Of a stretch of 64,000 nucleotides of DNA, positions 26,121 through 38,025 are shown in pieces (within the stretch, counting starts at the first letter, position 1; every line of letters starts with the position of its first letter). The DNA comes from Ciceribacter lividus (GTDB lineage: Bacteria; Pseudomonadota; Alphaproteobacteria; Rhizobiales; Rhizobiaceae): NCBI RefSeq assembly GCF_003337715.1, contig NZ_QPIX01000014.1:1-64000 (forward strand), written 5' to 3'. Below the pieces are notes generated by a model. The model did no database searches. It was given only the letters and a program-made list of their open reading frames with translations, and was not told where the DNA came from. Both the position numbers and the translations under genes were made by a program.

Positions 26121-28751
26121 ATGGCTACCGAACGTTACAATCCGCGCGATGCCGAACCTCGTTGGCAGGCGAAATGGTCAGATGCTGCCGTCTTCGTGAC
26201 GGACAACAACGACAAGCGCGAGAAATACTACGTCCTCGAAATGTTCCCGTACCCGTCGGGACGCATTCATATGGGCCATGTACGCAACTACGCGATGGGC
26301 GACGTTGTCGCTCGCTACAAACGTGCTCGTGGCTACAATGTGCTGCATCCTATGGGCTGGGATGCGTTCGGCATGCCGGCCGAGAATGCGGCGATGCAAA
26401 ACAAGGTGCATCCGAAGGACTGGACCTATCAGAACATCGCGACAATGCGCGGCCAGCTGAAGTCGATGGGCCTTTCGCTGGACTGGTCGCGAGAGTTCGC
26501 AACCTGCGACGTCGACTACTATCATCGCCAGCAGTATCTCTTCCTCGACATGATGGAAAAGGGACTCGTCTATCGCAAGCAGTCGAAGGTCAACTGGGAC
26601 CCGGTCGACCAGACCGTGCTGGCCAACGAGCAGGTGATCGAAGGCCGTGGCTGGCGTTCCGGAGCCCTGGTCGAGCAGCGCGAATTGACCCAGTGGTTCT
26701 TCAAGATTACGGACTTCAGCGAAGATCTGCTCAAGGCACTCGACACGCTCGATCAGTGGCCCGAAAAGGTGCGTCTGATGCAGAAGAACTGGATCGGACG
26801 GTCCGAGGGTCTGTCGCTGCGCTGGGAAATCGCGGGCAATACGCGCCCAGACGGCTTCTCCGAGATTACCGTCTACACCACACGGCCAGATACGCTTTTC
26901 GGCGCGTCCTTCCTTGCGATCGCGGCCGATCATCCGCTGGCAAAGGCGCTGGCGGAGAAAGACAACGATATCGCTTCCTTCTGTGACGAATGCCGTCGTG
27001 CCGGCACGTCGCTCGCGGCTCTGGAGACCGCCGAGAAGAAGGGGATCGATACCGGTGTGAAGGTCCGTCATCCCTTCGATCCGAATTGGGAACTGCCTGT
27101 CTATGTGGCGAACTTCGTCCTCATGGAATACGGCACGGGCGCGATCTTCGGTTGCCCTTCTGGCGACCAGCGCGACCTGGATTTCGCGCGCAAGTACGGA
27201 CTTCCGGTCGTTCCGGTCGTCATGCCGGCGGATGGCGATGCTGCCAGTTTCTCGATCGACGCGGCCGCCTATGACGGCGACGGTGTCATGATCAACTCGC
27301 GTTTTCTCGACGGCATGACGACGACGGAGGCTTTCGAAGCGACCGTCGCGAGGCTGTCGGCACAGACGCTGAACGGAGCACCACAGGGCGAACGCAAGGT
27401 GAATTTCCGGCTTCGCGATTGGGGTATTTCCCGTCAGCGCTATTGGGGCTGCCCTATCCCGGTCATCCACTGCGATGATTGTGGTGTCCTGCCGGTGCCG
27501 AAGAAGGACCTCCCGGTAAAACTGCCGGACGACGTTACCTTCGACATCCCCGGCAATCCCTTGGACAGGCATCCCTCGTGGAGGCATGTCGCCTGCCCCC
27601 ATTGTGGCAAGGACGCCCGCCGGGAAACCGACACCATGGATACCTTCGTCGATTCCAGCTGGTATTTTGCGCGGTTCACCGCACCGTGGGAGGACCGACC
27701 GACGGATCCATCGGCAGCTGACCACTGGCTGCCGGTCGACCAGTATATCGGCGGGATCGAACACGCCATCCTGCACCTCCTCTACTCCCGCTTCTTTACT
27801 CGGGCGATGCGCGAGACCGGTCACGTCAGCCTCAGCGAACCTTTCAAGGGGCTGTTCACCCAGGGGATGGTCGTACACGAGACCTACAAGTTGGGATCGG
27901 GAAGCGGCGGGCAGTGGGTCGCACCGGCCGATGTGCGCATTGAAGAGATAGACGGCACCCGCCGCGCTTCCCTGATCGCCACCGGTGAAGACGTTACGAT
28001 CGGCTCGATCGAGAAGATGTCGAAGTCGAAGAAGAACGTGGTCGACCCGGATGACATTATCGCCTCGTATGGAGCCGATACCGCTCGCTTCTTCGTGCTT
28101 TCGGACTCGCCGCCCGACCGTGACGTCATCTGGTCGGAATCGGGCGTCGAGGGAGCACATCGCTTCATCCAGCGCGTATGGCGTCTGCTCTCCGAGGCTT
28201 CGGAGCGAATGGACGGGGTTGTTGCGAATCCGGCTAAGAATGGCGATGCGCTTGCCATCTCGCAGATCGCGCATAGGACCCTGAACGCAGTCCAGAGCGA
28301 TTACGACAAGTTGGCCTTCAACAAGGCTGTTGCTCGCATTTATGAGTTCGTCAATGCGCTCGCCGCACCTTTGACGAAGGTGGCCGCAGGTGAGGCTGAC
28401 GCGACCTATGTCGCTGCGGTCAAGAACGCCTCGAACATCCTTGTCCAACTGATCGCTCCGATGACACCGCACCTTGCGGAAGAGTGCTGGCAGGTTCTTG
28501 GCAATCCGGGTATGGTGGCGCAAGCTCCGTGGCCGATGTTCGACCCTGAGCTCGTGACCGAGAGCGAGATCGTCCTGCCGGTGCAGATCAACGGAAAGAA
28601 GCGCGCTGAATTGACAATCGCTCGCGAGGCGGATCAAACTGCTGTCCAGAACGCGGTCCTAGCCCTTGACGCCGTCAGGGCTGCCCTGAACGGGCAGGTG
28701 CCGAAAAAGATCATCGTGGTACCTCAGAGGATCGTCAACATTGTCATCTGA
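26121..28751 (+). CDS. leuS: Leucyl-tRNA synthetase
   Basis: Charges tRNA-Leu with leucine. The 876 residues are of usual length. The class I signature appears as [13 protein letters not shown] (HMGH variant of HIGH) and as EKMSKSKKN. The CP1 editing domain between them includes [12 protein letters not shown] and the [21 protein letters not shown] editing pocket. The [20 protein letters not shown] stretch near the active site is also typical. The start is ATG 26121; twenty upstream in-frame codons are excluded because the family begins [12 protein letters not shown]. It heads a three-gene run with lptE and holA, the order seen in many proteobacteria. Confidence 0.97.
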   Translation: MATERYNPRDAEPRWQAKWSDAAVFVTDNNDKREKYYVLEMFPYPSGRIHMGHVRNYAMGDVVARYKRARGYNVLHPMGWDAFGMPAENAAMQNKVHPKDWTYQNIATMRGQLKSMGLSLDWSREFATCDVDYYHRQQYLFLDMMEKGLVYRKQSKVNWDPVDQTVLANEQVIEGRGWRSGALVEQRELTQWFFKITDFSEDLLKALDTLDQWPEKVRLMQKNWIGRSEGLSLRWEIAGNTRPDGFSEITVYTTRPDTLFGASFLAIAADHPLAKALAEKDNDIASFCDECRRAGTSLAALETAEKKGIDTGVKVRHPFDPNWELPVYVANFVLMEYGTGAIFGCPSGDQRDLDFARKYGLPVVPVVMPADGDAASFSIDAAAYDGDGVMINSRFLDGMTTTEAFEATVARLSAQTLNGAPQGERKVNFRLRDWGISRQRYWGCPIPVIHCDDCGVLPVPKKDLPVKLPDDVTFDIPGNPLDRHPSWRHVACPHCGKDARRETDTMDTFVDSSWYFARFTAPWEDRPTDPSAADHWLPVDQYIGGIEHAILHLLYSRFFTRAMRETGHVSLSEPFKGLFTQGMVVHETYKLGSGSGGQWVAPADVRIEEIDGTRRASLIATGEDVTIGSIEKMSKSKKNVVDPDDIIASYGADTARFFVLSDSPPDRDVIWSESGVEGAHRFIQRVWRLLSEASERMDGVVANPAKNGDALAISQIAHRTLNAVQSDYDKLAFNKAVARIYEFVNALAAPLTKVAAGEADATYVAAVKNASNILVQLIAPMTPHLAEECWQVLGNPGMVAQAPWPMFDPELVTESEIVLPVQINGKKRAELTIAREADQTAVQNAVLALDAVRAALNGQVPKKIIVVPQRIVNIVI

Positions 28752-29256
28752 ACCCGTCGCTCATCCGATCCCGCGGCTTCTTCTTGGCTTGAGCTTGGCG
28801 CTGATGCTCGCCGGCTGTCAGGTTCGCGCATTGCACGACGGTTCAGCAGGCAGGGCTGAAAGTCTGGGAGCGATCGCCTACTCGCAGCCTGAGAGCCGCA
28901 TCGGCCAAGAGGTTCGCAACCACTTGGTTTTCCTGACCGGAGGGGGCGCCGGGGAGCCGGCTACTCCGCAGTACACAGTCGACATGAACGTCCAGTCTCG
29001 GACGATGGGGGTTCTTCTGGAGCAGTCTTCGGATGTTCCGAAAGCGGGACGCGTAATCGTCTCTGCTGATTACACACTTACACGCGTGTCGGACGGAGCG
29101 GTCCTGCGCACCGGGCGTCGCCAGATCGTTGCCCCGGTCGATTATCCCGCGCAGGAATTTGCCAAGCTGCGTGCGATCCGCGATGCGGAGGACAGAGGCG
29201 CCCACCAGTTGGCCGAGCTTATTAGGGCCGACATCGCAACGATTATCGGGCGCTGA
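28741..29256 (+). CDS. lptE: LPS-assembly lipoprotein LptE
   Basis: This 171-residue outer-membrane lipoprotein plugs the LptD barrel during lipopolysaccharide export. A lipoprotein signal ends in LALMLAGC (lipobox, Cys about residue 26). The mature part is a small LptE domain with [13 protein letters not shown] and [19 protein letters not shown]. It starts at TTG 28741, overlapping leuS by 11 bases, with AGAGGA nine bases upstream; no other start keeps the signal peptide. Sequence similarity in this family is weak, so the leuS-lptE-holA context is important to the call. Confidence 0.88.
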   Translation: MSSEPVAHPIPRLLLGLSLALMLAGCQVRALHDGSAGRAESLGAIAYSQPESRIGQEVRNHLVFLTGGGAGEPATPQYTVDMNVQSRTMGVLLEQSSDVPKAGRVIVSADYTLTRVSDGAVLRTGRRQIVAPVDYPAQEFAKLRAIRDAEDRGAHQLAELIRADIATIIGR

Positions 29257-29268
29257 GCAAGCGCCGCG

Positions 29269-30315
29269 ATGTCGGAGATCAAGTCAGGCGAATTTGAGAG
29301 TTTTCTCCAAAGATCGGCAAGGCATTATAGGCTCTTTGTCGTGTACGGCCCGGATCGGGGACTTGTCTCCGAACGCGCCGGCCAACTGGCGAAGGCTACC
29401 GGCGTCGATTTGGATGACCCTTTTTCCATCATTCGCCTGGACGCAAGCGAGCTTCAGGGAGATCCGGGACGTCTGATAGACGAGGTAAACGCCTTCGGTC
29501 TTTTTGGCGGCGAGAAACTCGTCTGGATCAAGGACGCTGCCAACGAGAAAGCCTTGGTTGAGGGACTCCAGTACCTCAGCGAGAGCCCGCCGGAAACAAG
29601 TTATGTCATCGTGGAGGCTGGCGATGTCAAGAAGGGCGCACTGCTCCGTAAGACCGCGGAGACCGCCCGCACGATCGCGGCGATTGCCTGCTACCAGGAC
29701 GATACGCGCCAGTTGAATGCACTTATCGACAGCGAGCTCGCCGCAACCGGCCTGCGAATGACGCCCGCCGCCCGTGAACTGCTGCTTGATCTACTCGGTG
29801 GCGACCGGATTGCCTCCCGTAATGAAATCAGGAAGCTTGTGCTCTACTGCCTCGGTCGGGAGGTGATCGATGAGGATCATGTCAGAGAGATCATCGGAGA
29901 TGCCAGCGGCATATCCACCGATGAGGTTGTCGATGCGGTTTTGACGGGCGATCCGGACGCCTTCCTTCACGCGATTCAGAAGATTGCAGCCTCGAAGACG
30001 CCGATATTTCTTGTTCTCCAATCCTGCCTGAGACAGCTTCAGCAGCTCGACATGATGCGCTCGGAAATGGAAGACCGGAGAATGCAGCCTGCTCAAGTCA
30101 TGCAGAGCCTTGGCCGTGGCATACATTTCAGACGCAAGCCAATCGTGGAGCGAGCTCTTCGAAACTGGAGTTCCACGGATCTCTCGCGCGAGGCTGCGAA
30201 GCTCCAGGCTGCCATCCTGCAATCTCGCCAGAGGCCGGTACTGGAAGACAACCTCGCTCTACAGACGCTTCTCTCCATCACCCTGCAGGCGTCACGTCGT
30301 AACAGGCAGGGTTGA
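29269..30315 (+). CDS. holA: DNA polymerase III delta subunit
   Basis: Clamp-loader subunit that opens the beta sliding clamp. The 348 residues follow the HolA plan: an N-terminal AAA-like fold with FVVYGPDRGLVSERAGQL in place of a working P-loop (delta does not hydrolyse ATP), a middle lid with ARELLLDLLGGDRIASRNEI, and a C-terminal collar with IFLVLQSCLRQLQQLD. It begins 12 bases after lptE and is convergent with parB, whose stop lies 10 bases beyond its own. Confidence 0.92.
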   Translation: MSEIKSGEFESFLQRSARHYRLFVVYGPDRGLVSERAGQLAKATGVDLDDPFSIIRLDASELQGDPGRLIDEVNAFGLFGGEKLVWIKDAANEKALVEGLQYLSESPPETSYVIVEAGDVKKGALLRKTAETARTIAAIACYQDDTRQLNALIDSELAATGLRMTPAARELLLDLLGGDRIASRNEIRKLVLYCLGREVIDEDHVREIIGDASGISTDEVVDAVLTGDPDAFLHAIQKIAASKTPIFLVLQSCLRQLQQLDMMRSEMEDRRMQPAQVMQSLGRGIHFRRKPIVERALRNWSSTDLSREAAKLQAAILQSRQRPVLEDNLALQTLLSITLQASRRNRQG

Positions 30316-30325
30316 TAGACACTCG

Positions 30326-31207
30326 TCAGCGCCCCTCAAGCAGCCGGCATATTTCCTCCAACTGATCCAACGACTTGTAGCCGATGCGAATCTGGCCGCC
30401 CGCGCCTTTGTGGCTTATGGCAACAGATAGACCCAGTCGGTCGGAGAGACTACGTTCAAGCGCAATGGTATCGGAGTCCTTCGTCTCCCGCTGCGCGGCC
30501 GCTGCCGGCTCGTTTTGAGCCTTGATCTGATTCTGCGCGAGCCGCTCGGCATCGCGTACTGAAAGTCCTCTCGTGGCAATCGTCTTTGCCAGTGCAACTG
30601 GGTCCGGCGTTGATACGAGTGCCCTCGCATGACCGGCAGACAGGGCTCCCTCGGCGAGCATGTCCCTCACCGGGTCGGGCAGCTTCAGCAGACGCAGGCT
30701 GTTCGCCACATGGCTCCGGCTCTTGCCGATGATCTCGCCAAGATCGTTTTGAGTGTACCCGTGCTCCGCAATCAGTTGCTCGTAGCCGAGAGCCTCTTCC
30801 AGCGGGTTGAGATCCGCGCGCTGAACGTTCTCGACGATTGCCAATTCCAGAGCGGTCCTGTCGTCGACGTCCCGCACGATGACGGGAATTTCGGTGAGCC
30901 CGGCAAGTTGGGCAGCACGCCAGCGTCTTTCGCCGGCTATTATTTCGTAACGGTCCGCACCGGCTGTCCTGACGACCACCGGCTGCACGATCCCGTGCTG
31001 ACGGACAGATCCAGCAAGATCCTGCAGCTCGGCCTCGTCGAAGTAGCGTCGAGGGTTACGCGGGTTGCGAGAAACGAATTCGATAGGAACCATACGGTCG
31101 GGATTGATCGACGGGCGTGCACTTCCCACGGGGAGCGGTTGATCCATTTCGCCGATAAGTGCTGCCAATCCGCGCCCGAGGCGGCGCTTGGAAAAATCGT
31201 CGCTCAT
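30326..31207 (-). CDS. parB: Chromosome partitioning protein ParB
   Basis: CTP-dependent DNA clamp that loads at parS and spreads to build the partition complex. The 293-residue protein has a short N-terminal arm (LGRGLAALIG, the ParA-stimulating region), the ParB/Srx domain with the CTP-binding box GERRWR (92-97), an HTH parS-reading domain (YTQNDLGEIIGKSRSHVANS, about 150-170), and a C-terminal dimerisation domain. The ATG at 31207 has GAGG upstream. It follows parA by 33 bases, as usual. Four parS sites occur within this window. Confidence 0.96.
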   Translation of the reverse strand: MSDDFSKRRLGRGLAALIGEMDQPLPVGSARPSINPDRMVPIEFVSRNPRNPRRYFDEAELQDLAGSVRQHGIVQPVVVRTAGADRYEIIAGERRWRAAQLAGLTEIPVIVRDVDDRTALELAIVENVQRADLNPLEEALGYEQLIAEHGYTQNDLGEIIGKSRSHVANSLRLLKLPDPVRDMLAEGALSAGHARALVSTPDPVALAKTIATRGLSVRDAERLAQNQIKAQNEPAAAAQRETKDSDTIALERSLSDRLGLSVAISHKGAGGQIRIGYKSLDQLEEICRLLEGR

Positions 31208-31240
31208 ACTTGCCTCACCTCACAAAAACAAAATGCAGCG

Positions 31241-32035
31241 CTACGCGGCTCGCCGCTGACGCTCCCGTTGTATGACCTCGGATGCGAGCTGAAGATAGGC
31301 CTGGCTGCCGGCGCATTTCAGATCATAGAGAATCGCTGGTTTTCCATACGAGGGCGCTTCCGATACGCGCACATTACGCGGAATGAGCGTCGAATACACC
31401 TTTTCGCCGAGGTGGGTGCGTACATCGGAGACAACCTGTTGGGCCAGATTGTTGCGCGAGTCGAACATTGTCAGGACAATGCCTTGTATGTCCAAGGTCG
31501 GATTGACGCTGTGACGAACCTGATTGATCGTTTCGAGCAGCTGACTAAGGCCCTCGAGCGCAAAGAACTCGCACTGCAACGGCACCAGGACAGAATGCGC
31601 GGCTGCCATGGCGTTCATCGTAAGGAGGTTGAACGACGGCGGGCAGTCGATCAGAATATAGCTGTATTGTTGCGCATCTTCTTCCAGAAGAGCCTTCTTA
31701 AGTCTGAACACTCGATCGGCCTGCTGGGAAATTTCCATCTCCAGCCCGAGAAGATCGAGCGTGGACGGCACGATAGACAGGTTTGGCACAGCCGTCTGTA
31801 AGGCAGCATCCTCAATACGATGACTTCCGACGAGTACATCGTAGGACGAGTAACGACGCTCCCTGCGTTCAATCCCGAGACCTGTGCTGGCATTTCCCTG
31901 AGGATCGAGATCGACGATCAGGACACGCTCTCCGATTGCCGCAAGCGCCGTAGCGAGATTGATTGCAGTCGTCGTCTTTCCGACGCCGCCCTTTTGATTG
32001 GCAATGGTAATGATCCGGTTCTTCTCGCCAGCCAT
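31241..32035 (-). CDS. parA: Chromosome partitioning ATPase ParA
   Basis: Walker-type ATPase whose nucleoid gradient pulls ParB-parS complexes apart. The 264 residues contain the deviant Walker A KGGVGKTT (15-22, with the signature lysine), Walker A' VDLDPQGNASTGLG, and Walker B YSYILIDCPPSFNLLT. The short length without an N-terminal HTH marks a chromosomal ParA/Soj rather than a plasmid RepA. It sits 18 bases after rsmG and is very likely part of the mnmE-mnmG-rsmG-parA-parB run conserved near many bacterial origins. Confidence 0.96.
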   Translation of the reverse strand: MAGEKNRIITIANQKGGVGKTTTAINLATALAAIGERVLIVDLDPQGNASTGLGIERRERRYSSYDVLVGSHRIEDAALQTAVPNLSIVPSTLDLLGLEMEISQQADRVFRLKKALLEEDAQQYSYILIDCPPSFNLLTMNAMAAAHSVLVPLQCEFFALEGLSQLLETINQVRHSVNPTLDIQGIVLTMFDSRNNLAQQVVSDVRTHLGEKVYSTLIPRNVRVSEAPSYGKPAILYDLKCAGSQAYLQLASEVIQRERQRRAA

Positions 32036-32053
32036 ACTGCTACCCGACTCTGC

Positions 32054-32689
32054 TTAGACTTTCCGCATCAGATGAGCGATTTCCAGAATGACGGAATCCG
32101 CCTCTATCGCACTCTGATGTTGTAGCAGATCAAAAGACCAACGACCATGAGCTTTGTCCACTTCGGACTGGTAATCCCGTCCTTTGTGGAAGAAATAACG
32201 TAGGTCGGGGTTGCGTTCAGCCCACGGTTCCGCGAAATCAAGCAGCGTGTCGAGTGCGGCGAGGGCTCGCGCGGATATCGCATCGCAGTGCTGAATCTCA
32301 CTGTGCGCTTCCTCAATTCGGCAAGCGTGAACACTCCCTCGCGCGCCAGTTTCACTGAGTGCGATGCGTAGGAAACTCGCCTTCTTGTGATTGCTTTCAA
32401 CAAGATGAACCCATCCAGCACCTGTTTCGGCCAGGAGAATAGCGGTGATGACACCCGGGAAGCCTCCGCCGCTTCCGAGATCCACCCACTGCTTCGGCTC
32501 GGGAGAAAGGGCAAAGACTTGCGCGCTGTCCGCGATGTGGCGAGCCCACAGGTCGTCCTTGGTCGAGGTGGCGACCAGATTGATGGCGCGCGACCACTTG
32601 CGAAAGAGTTCGGCAAATAGGCTGAGCCGCTCTGACGTTTCACGTGAAACACGTAGGCCGATTATATCCAGGGAAAGACTCTCCTGCAT
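32054..32689 (-). CDS. rsmG: 16S rRNA m7G527 methyltransferase
   Basis: Methylates N7 of guanosine 527 in 16S rRNA; loss confers low-level streptomycin resistance in other bacteria. The 211-residue protein has the SAM-binding [12 protein letters not shown] and [11 protein letters not shown] motifs. It starts four bases after the mnmG stop. A parS site lies inside the first 20 codons and is read as RVSRETSE, giving an N-terminal segment that is partly dictated by the DNA site. Confidence 0.94.
   Translation of the reverse strand: MQESLSLDIIGLRVSRETSERLSLFAELFRKWSRAINLVATSTKDDLWARHIADSAQVFALSPEPKQWVDLGSGGGFPGVITAILLAETGAGWVHLVESNHKKASFLRIALSETGARGSVHACRIEEAHSEIQHCDAISARALAALDTLLDFAEPWAERNPDLRYFFHKGRDYQSEVDKAHGRWSFDLLQHQSAIEADSVILEIAHLMRKV
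32636..32651. other. parS: parS site 1 (within rsmG)
   Basis: CGTTTCACGTGAAACA matches the bacterial parS consensus TGTTTCACGTGAAACA at 15 of 16 positions, with a perfect 14-bp palindromic core. It lies inside rsmG, about 600 bases upstream of the parA start. Presumed ParB loading site. Confidence 0.93.
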
Positions 32690-32693
32690 TGCG

Positions 32694-34553
32694 TCAACTC
32701 ACCATCCGCAGTTCTGCGCGCTTGAGATGCGCAATCAGCAGCGAGAGCGCAGCAGGCGTCATGCCGTCCAACCGAGAGGCCTGAGCAATACTCCACGGCC
32801 GTGCGGCCTCCAGCTTCTGCCTGAGCTCATTCGAAAGCCCCGATAGTCCCGTATAGGCGAAGTCCGTCGGAATCAGTCGATCCTCCTCCTTCCGAACTGC
32901 GGCAATATCCGCCTCCTGTCGATCGATATAGACCGCATAGGCTGCGTGTATTTCCACGGCTTGGGTCACACGCGGCTGCCACTCGGGAAGATCGCTCCAT
33001 ACGCCGCGCAGCGTACTTAGTGTCATCCCAGGATAGGAAAGAAGTTCCAATCCGCTACGTCGACGGCCATCCTGGTTGACCGCAATCCCCACCCGCGCCG
33101 CGGCACTCGGAGAAAGCGTCCGTGCGGAAAGCTCCGTAAGGGCGTCCTCGACCTCGCGTCGATAGGCCGAGAAACGCGTCGCGCGTTCGGACCCTACGCA
33201 GCCGAATTGGATCCCGAGTGGTGTCAGTCGCTCGTCAGCGTTGTCGACTCGCAGGCTCAGCCGGTACTCGGAGCGCGAGGTGAACATACGGTAAGGCTCG
33301 GCGACGCCGCGGGAGGTAAGATCATCGATCATCACGCCGATGTACGAATTCGTTCGACTGAAGACCACTGGCGCTCCACCGCCGGCGAGTTGCGCAGCGT
33401 TCAGTCCCGCAACGAGGCCCTGGGCACCAGCTTCCTCATATCCCGTCGTCCCGTTGATCTGCCCGGCCAGAAACAGACCAGGGATTGACTTCACCTCCAA
33501 TGTCGGATGGAGCTCTCTCGGATCGACATGATCATATTCGATAGCATAGCCCGTCTGCAGAATGCGGACCCTCTCCAGCCCCGGGATGGTGCGAATGAAT
33601 TCCTCTTGCACGTCCTCGGGCAGGGATGTCGAGATGCCGTTCGGATACACCGTATCGTCGTCGAGGCCCTCTGGCTCGAGGAAGATCTGATGCCCATCGC
33701 GGTCCCCGAACCGCATGATCTTGTCTTCGATGGAGGGGCAGTAGCGTGGCCCCACGCCCTCAATCTGCCCGGAATACATCGCCGAGAGGTGAATGTTCTC
33801 TCGAATTAGCGCATGTGTACGGTCCGTCGTCCGGGTAATCCCACACTCGATCTGAGGATTCGAAATTCTATCGGTGAGAAAAGAGAACGGCGTCGGCTCG
33901 TCATCTGCCGCCTGACGCTCAAGAGATGACCAATCAATCGTCCTTCCGTCAAGGCGCGCTGGGGTACCGGTCTTCAGACGCCCTAGCTTGAGGCCCGCCT
34001 GAGTAAGGGTTGCGCTCAGCCCTACGGACGGATCTTCCCCGATGCGGCCGGCTGGAATCTTCCGATCACCGATGTGGATCAAGCCCCGAAGGAACGTACC
34101 CGTCGTCAGAACGACTGCGCGGCCATTTACCCGTCGACCATCCCTGAGGATGACTGAATTAATTCCGGAAGTGGAACGATCTATGTCGAAGACATCGCCT
34201 TCCAGTATCTCCAGGTTGCCAAGGTCGAACAGCGCCTCCTGCAGCGCATTCTTGTAGAGCTTACGATCTGCCTGGGTTCGCGGCCCCCAGACTGCAGGCC
34301 CCTTCCGGCGGTTCAGCATGCGGAACTGTATCCCGCCACGGTCCGCACAACGCCCCATCAGGCCATCCAAAGCGTCGATCTCGCGAACCAGATGCCCCTT
34401 GCCCAGGCCGCCAATCGCCGGATTGCAGGACATCGTACCGACGGTCTCACGGCGATGAGTAATCAGGACAGTTCTCGCTCCCATCCGCGCCGCCGCCGCG
34501 GCCGCTTCCGATCCGGCATGGCCACCGCCGACGACGATCACATCAAAGGACAT
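32694..34553 (-). CDS. mnmG: tRNA uridine-5-carboxymethylaminomethyl modification enzyme MnmG
   Basis: FAD-dependent partner of MnmE that installs the (carboxymethyl)aminomethyl group on wobble U34 of certain tRNAs. The 619 residues include the FAD dinucleotide fold [20 protein letters not shown], the GidA signatures [20 protein letters not shown] and [12 protein letters not shown], and the C-terminal MnmE-binding helices. The start ATG 34553 has GGAAGG upstream; a GTG nine bases earlier is possible. It is separated from mnmE by about 70 bases that include a parS site. Confidence 0.96.
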   Translation of the reverse strand: MSFDVIVVGGGHAGSEAAAAAARMGARTVLITHRRETVGTMSCNPAIGGLGKGHLVREIDALDGLMGRCADRGGIQFRMLNRRKGPAVWGPRTQADRKLYKNALQEALFDLGNLEILEGDVFDIDRSTSGINSVILRDGRRVNGRAVVLTTGTFLRGLIHIGDRKIPAGRIGEDPSVGLSATLTQAGLKLGRLKTGTPARLDGRTIDWSSLERQAADDEPTPFSFLTDRISNPQIECGITRTTDRTHALIRENIHLSAMYSGQIEGVGPRYCPSIEDKIMRFGDRDGHQIFLEPEGLDDDTVYPNGISTSLPEDVQEEFIRTIPGLERVRILQTGYAIEYDHVDPRELHPTLEVKSIPGLFLAGQINGTTGYEEAGAQGLVAGLNAAQLAGGGAPVVFSRTNSYIGVMIDDLTSRGVAEPYRMFTSRSEYRLSLRVDNADERLTPLGIQFGCVGSERATRFSAYRREVEDALTELSARTLSPSAAARVGIAVNQDGRRRSGLELLSYPGMTLSTLRGVWSDLPEWQPRVTQAVEIHAAYAVYIDRQEADIAAVRKEEDRLIPTDFAYTGLSGLSNELRQKLEAARPWSIAQASRLDGMTPAALSLLIAHLKRAELRMVS

Positions 34554-34609
34554 GTTATTCACCTTCCGCGTTCGCAGATTTCTTCGTTGGCAATCCCTAA
34601 GACGTCACG

Positions 34610-34625
34610 TGTTTCACGTGAATCA
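34610..34625. other. parS: parS site 2 (at the mnmE stop)
   Basis: TGTTTCACGTGAATCA is a 15 of 16 match to parS. The three bases 34623-34625 are the reverse-strand stop codon of mnmE, so the site and the gene end share sequence. It is the reverse complement of sites 3 and 4. Confidence 0.92.
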
Positions 34626-35957
34626 CTTGCCCACGCAGAAGTCAGAGAAAATCTTCCCGAGCATCGACTCGATATCTATCTTCCCGGATATCCGCCCGAG
34701 GGCGTCCGACGCGCGCCGCAGGTGCTCCGCTCTGAGTTCAAGGCCGATATCGGTATTTCTCACAGCGTCGTCAATATTCGCGAGCACTTCGCGTAAATGC
34801 TGTCTCTGCCGAATCCGGCTCGGAATTGCAAGGGAGATCACATCGGTTCTCTGTTGTACGTGCCGAAGTATTGCCTGCCGTACCTCGTCCAAACCGATGT
34901 TCTGAACAGAAGATACCATCAAATCAAATGTTTGTTTCGGGAGAGAATCGGTTAGCAGATCGCTCTTCGTTCCGACGTTGATCACCGGAACGTCGCCGGG
35001 GCATTGCAGGTCACTGGCGGTGGACGTGGCGCTGGCGTCCCTCAGATAGAGAATGAGATCTGCTTCCGCCATCTTTCCGATTGCACGACGGATACCTTCC
35101 TGCTCGATCGGCTCATCTGTCTCCCGGATACCCGCGGTATCGAACAGATGAACAGCAAAACCCTCGATATTCAGCTCGCAGTGGAGGATGTCTCGCGTCG
35201 TACCGGCGTACTCCGTGACAATTGCGACCTCGCGATTGGCCAGGGCATTCAGTAAGCTCGACTTGCCAGCATTCGGAGCGCCGGCAATTACGACCCTGAA
35301 GCCATCCCGGATGATCTCGCCGGCCCTTTCCGCCTGAAGCTGCACTCTGACTTCATCCGCCAGGCTCTCAAGCGCCGGCCAGATGCGATCCGAGATAGAG
35401 CCCGGGATGTCACTTTCGTCAGCAAAGTCGAGCTCCGCCTCAACCATCGCCCTGGCGTGCAGCAGGCGCTCGCGCCACGTTCCGTAGATCGCCGACAGCC
35501 GGCCGAAACTCTGCTCTACAGCCAGCCGCCGCTGCATTTCGGTTTCTGCCGCAAGAAGATCGGCAAGACCCTCGATTTCAACCAAATCCAGCTTGCCGTT
35601 CTCAAAGGCCCGCCTTGAGAATTCTCCGGCCTCCGCCAGCCTGCAACGGTCGAATGTCTCCAATTCCGAAAGCAACGCCGCGACCACCGCCTTGCCTCCA
35701 TGAAGATGGATTTCAGCGCAGTCCTCCCCGGTAAAGGAAGCAGGGCCATGAAAGACAATGACAAGCCCAGAGTCCAAGACGTTGCCATTACGGCTCCGAA
35801 TCGATCGCAGGCTGGCATACCGGGGAGACGGAAGTTCGCCGCTAAGGGTCCTCACGATCGAAAGCGCACCCGGCCCGCTTAGCCGCACAACAGCGACGCC
35901 AGCGGGCAGACCACCAGATGAAAGCGCAAAGATCGTATCGTTGGACTCAGGGATCAT
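34623..35957 (-). CDS. mnmE: tRNA modification GTPase MnmE
   Basis: GTPase that works with MnmG on wobble-uridine modification. The 444 residues show an N-terminal tetrahydrofolate-binding domain (about 1-120, MIPESNDTIFALSSGG), a helical domain, an inserted G domain (P-loop GAPNAGKSS 226-234, DTAG, and NVGTKSDL in place of NKxD), and the C-terminal CVGK cysteine motif. It ends within a parS site. It lies 77 bases downstream of rho. Confidence 0.96.
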   Translation of the reverse strand: MIPESNDTIFALSSGGLPAGVAVVRLSGPGALSIVRTLSGELPSPRYASLRSIRSRNGNVLDSGLVIVFHGPASFTGEDCAEIHLHGGKAVVAALLSELETFDRCRLAEAGEFSRRAFENGKLDLVEIEGLADLLAAETEMQRRLAVEQSFGRLSAIYGTWRERLLHARAMVEAELDFADESDIPGSISDRIWPALESLADEVRVQLQAERAGEIIRDGFRVVIAGAPNAGKSSLLNALANREVAIVTEYAGTTRDILHCELNIEGFAVHLFDTAGIRETDEPIEQEGIRRAIGKMAEADLILYLRDASATSTASDLQCPGDVPVINVGTKSDLLTDSLPKQTFDLMVSSVQNIGLDEVRQAILRHVQQRTDVISLAIPSRIRQRQHLREVLANIDDAVRNTDIGLELRAEHLRRASDALGRISGKIDIESMLGKIFSDFCVGK

Positions 35958-36034
35958 CTTCGTACCCCGAACAGGCTTCGTTCCGTCAATCCTCGCGGTA
36001 GCGGCAGATGAATCCGGCTAAATACGCACCAGGA

Positions 36035-37297
<1,263 letters not shown>

Positions 37298-37488
37298 TAA
37301 GAGGAACCACGTTCTTTTGTAGGGAAGGGTGTGCTGATGCTGATCGGTACGGTTGATGGATCCGCAGGTGACAGGATGTCAGGCACACTGAACTAGATGG
37401 GATTTGCGGGAAAATAGCGATTCAGCCCTTCAGCCGCAAGCAAAAAGGCGAACCCGGTCCAAATTAGGCGAAAGACCGTGAGAATGGC
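37298..37488. promoter_or_regulatory. rho leader / promoter region
   Basis: This 191-bp gap lies between the end of hemJ and the start of rho, on the same strand. No gene or clear terminator hairpin is visible. It likely carries the rho promoter and leader. Confidence 0.45.
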
Positions 37489-38025
37489 TCAGAAAGGCTT
37501 CACGACAACCATGATGACGATGATGATCATCAATACCGTCGGGAGCTCATTCATCAATCGCCAGAACCGGGCAGTCTTCATGTAGTTGCCACGCGCAAAA
37601 ACTGCAACGGCTCGTGCAAAATATCCATGCACCGCAGAGAGGGCAAATACAGCCGCGAGCTTCACATGAAGCCAGCCCCCCATGAAGCCGAATCCCTCCC
37701 AAGCCATGTAAAGGCCAAGGAGCCATGTAATCACCATCGCCGGGCGCATAATGATCTTCAGCAGTCGCTGCTCCATGACGGAGAAAGTCTCCGCCTGTTG
37801 CGAGCCCGGCGGTGCATCGAGATGATAGATGAACAGGCGCGGCATGTAGAGCATTCCCGCCATCCAGGAGATCACGGCTATGACGTGAAGCGCCTTGATC
37901 CAAAGGTAAAGCGCGTCCGGCTGCAGGAAGATGAGGCCAACCGCAACAAGGCAGAACAGCGCGATTGCGGTCGCGGCTCTCACAACGACTTTCCGTCCGG
38001 ACGCCTTCGCCTTTTCCTCTGCCAT
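37489..38025 (-). CDS. hemJ: Protoporphyrinogen IX oxidase HemJ
   Basis: This 178-residue membrane protein oxidises protoporphyrinogen IX to protoporphyrin IX in bacteria lacking HemG/HemY. Four or five hydrophobic segments are present (about 18-35, 40-58, 90-110, 118-138, 155-175). The conserved heme-ligand histidine occurs in YLWIKALHVIAVISWMAGML, followed by LPRLF-like MPRLFIYH and the RPAMVITW segment. It overlaps the hemE stop by the ATGA motif at 38022-38025, so two heme-pathway genes are translationally coupled. Confidence 0.92.
   Translation of the reverse strand: MAEEKAKASGRKVVVRAATAIALFCLVAVGLIFLQPDALYLWIKALHVIAVISWMAGMLYMPRLFIYHLDAPPGSQQAETFSVMEQRLLKIIMRPAMVITWLLGLYMAWEGFGFMGGWLHVKLAAVFALSAVHGYFARAVAVFARGNYMKTARFWRLMNELPTVLMIIIVIMVVVKPF

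Noticed and set aside
26178-28637. Very long open frame antisense to leuS
   Set aside because: It lies wholly within leuS, has no recognisable domain or ribosome binding site and mirrors leuS codon usage. The same holds for the long frames antisense to gyrB (47584-49308), acsA (20467-22188) and the NAD-GDH gene.
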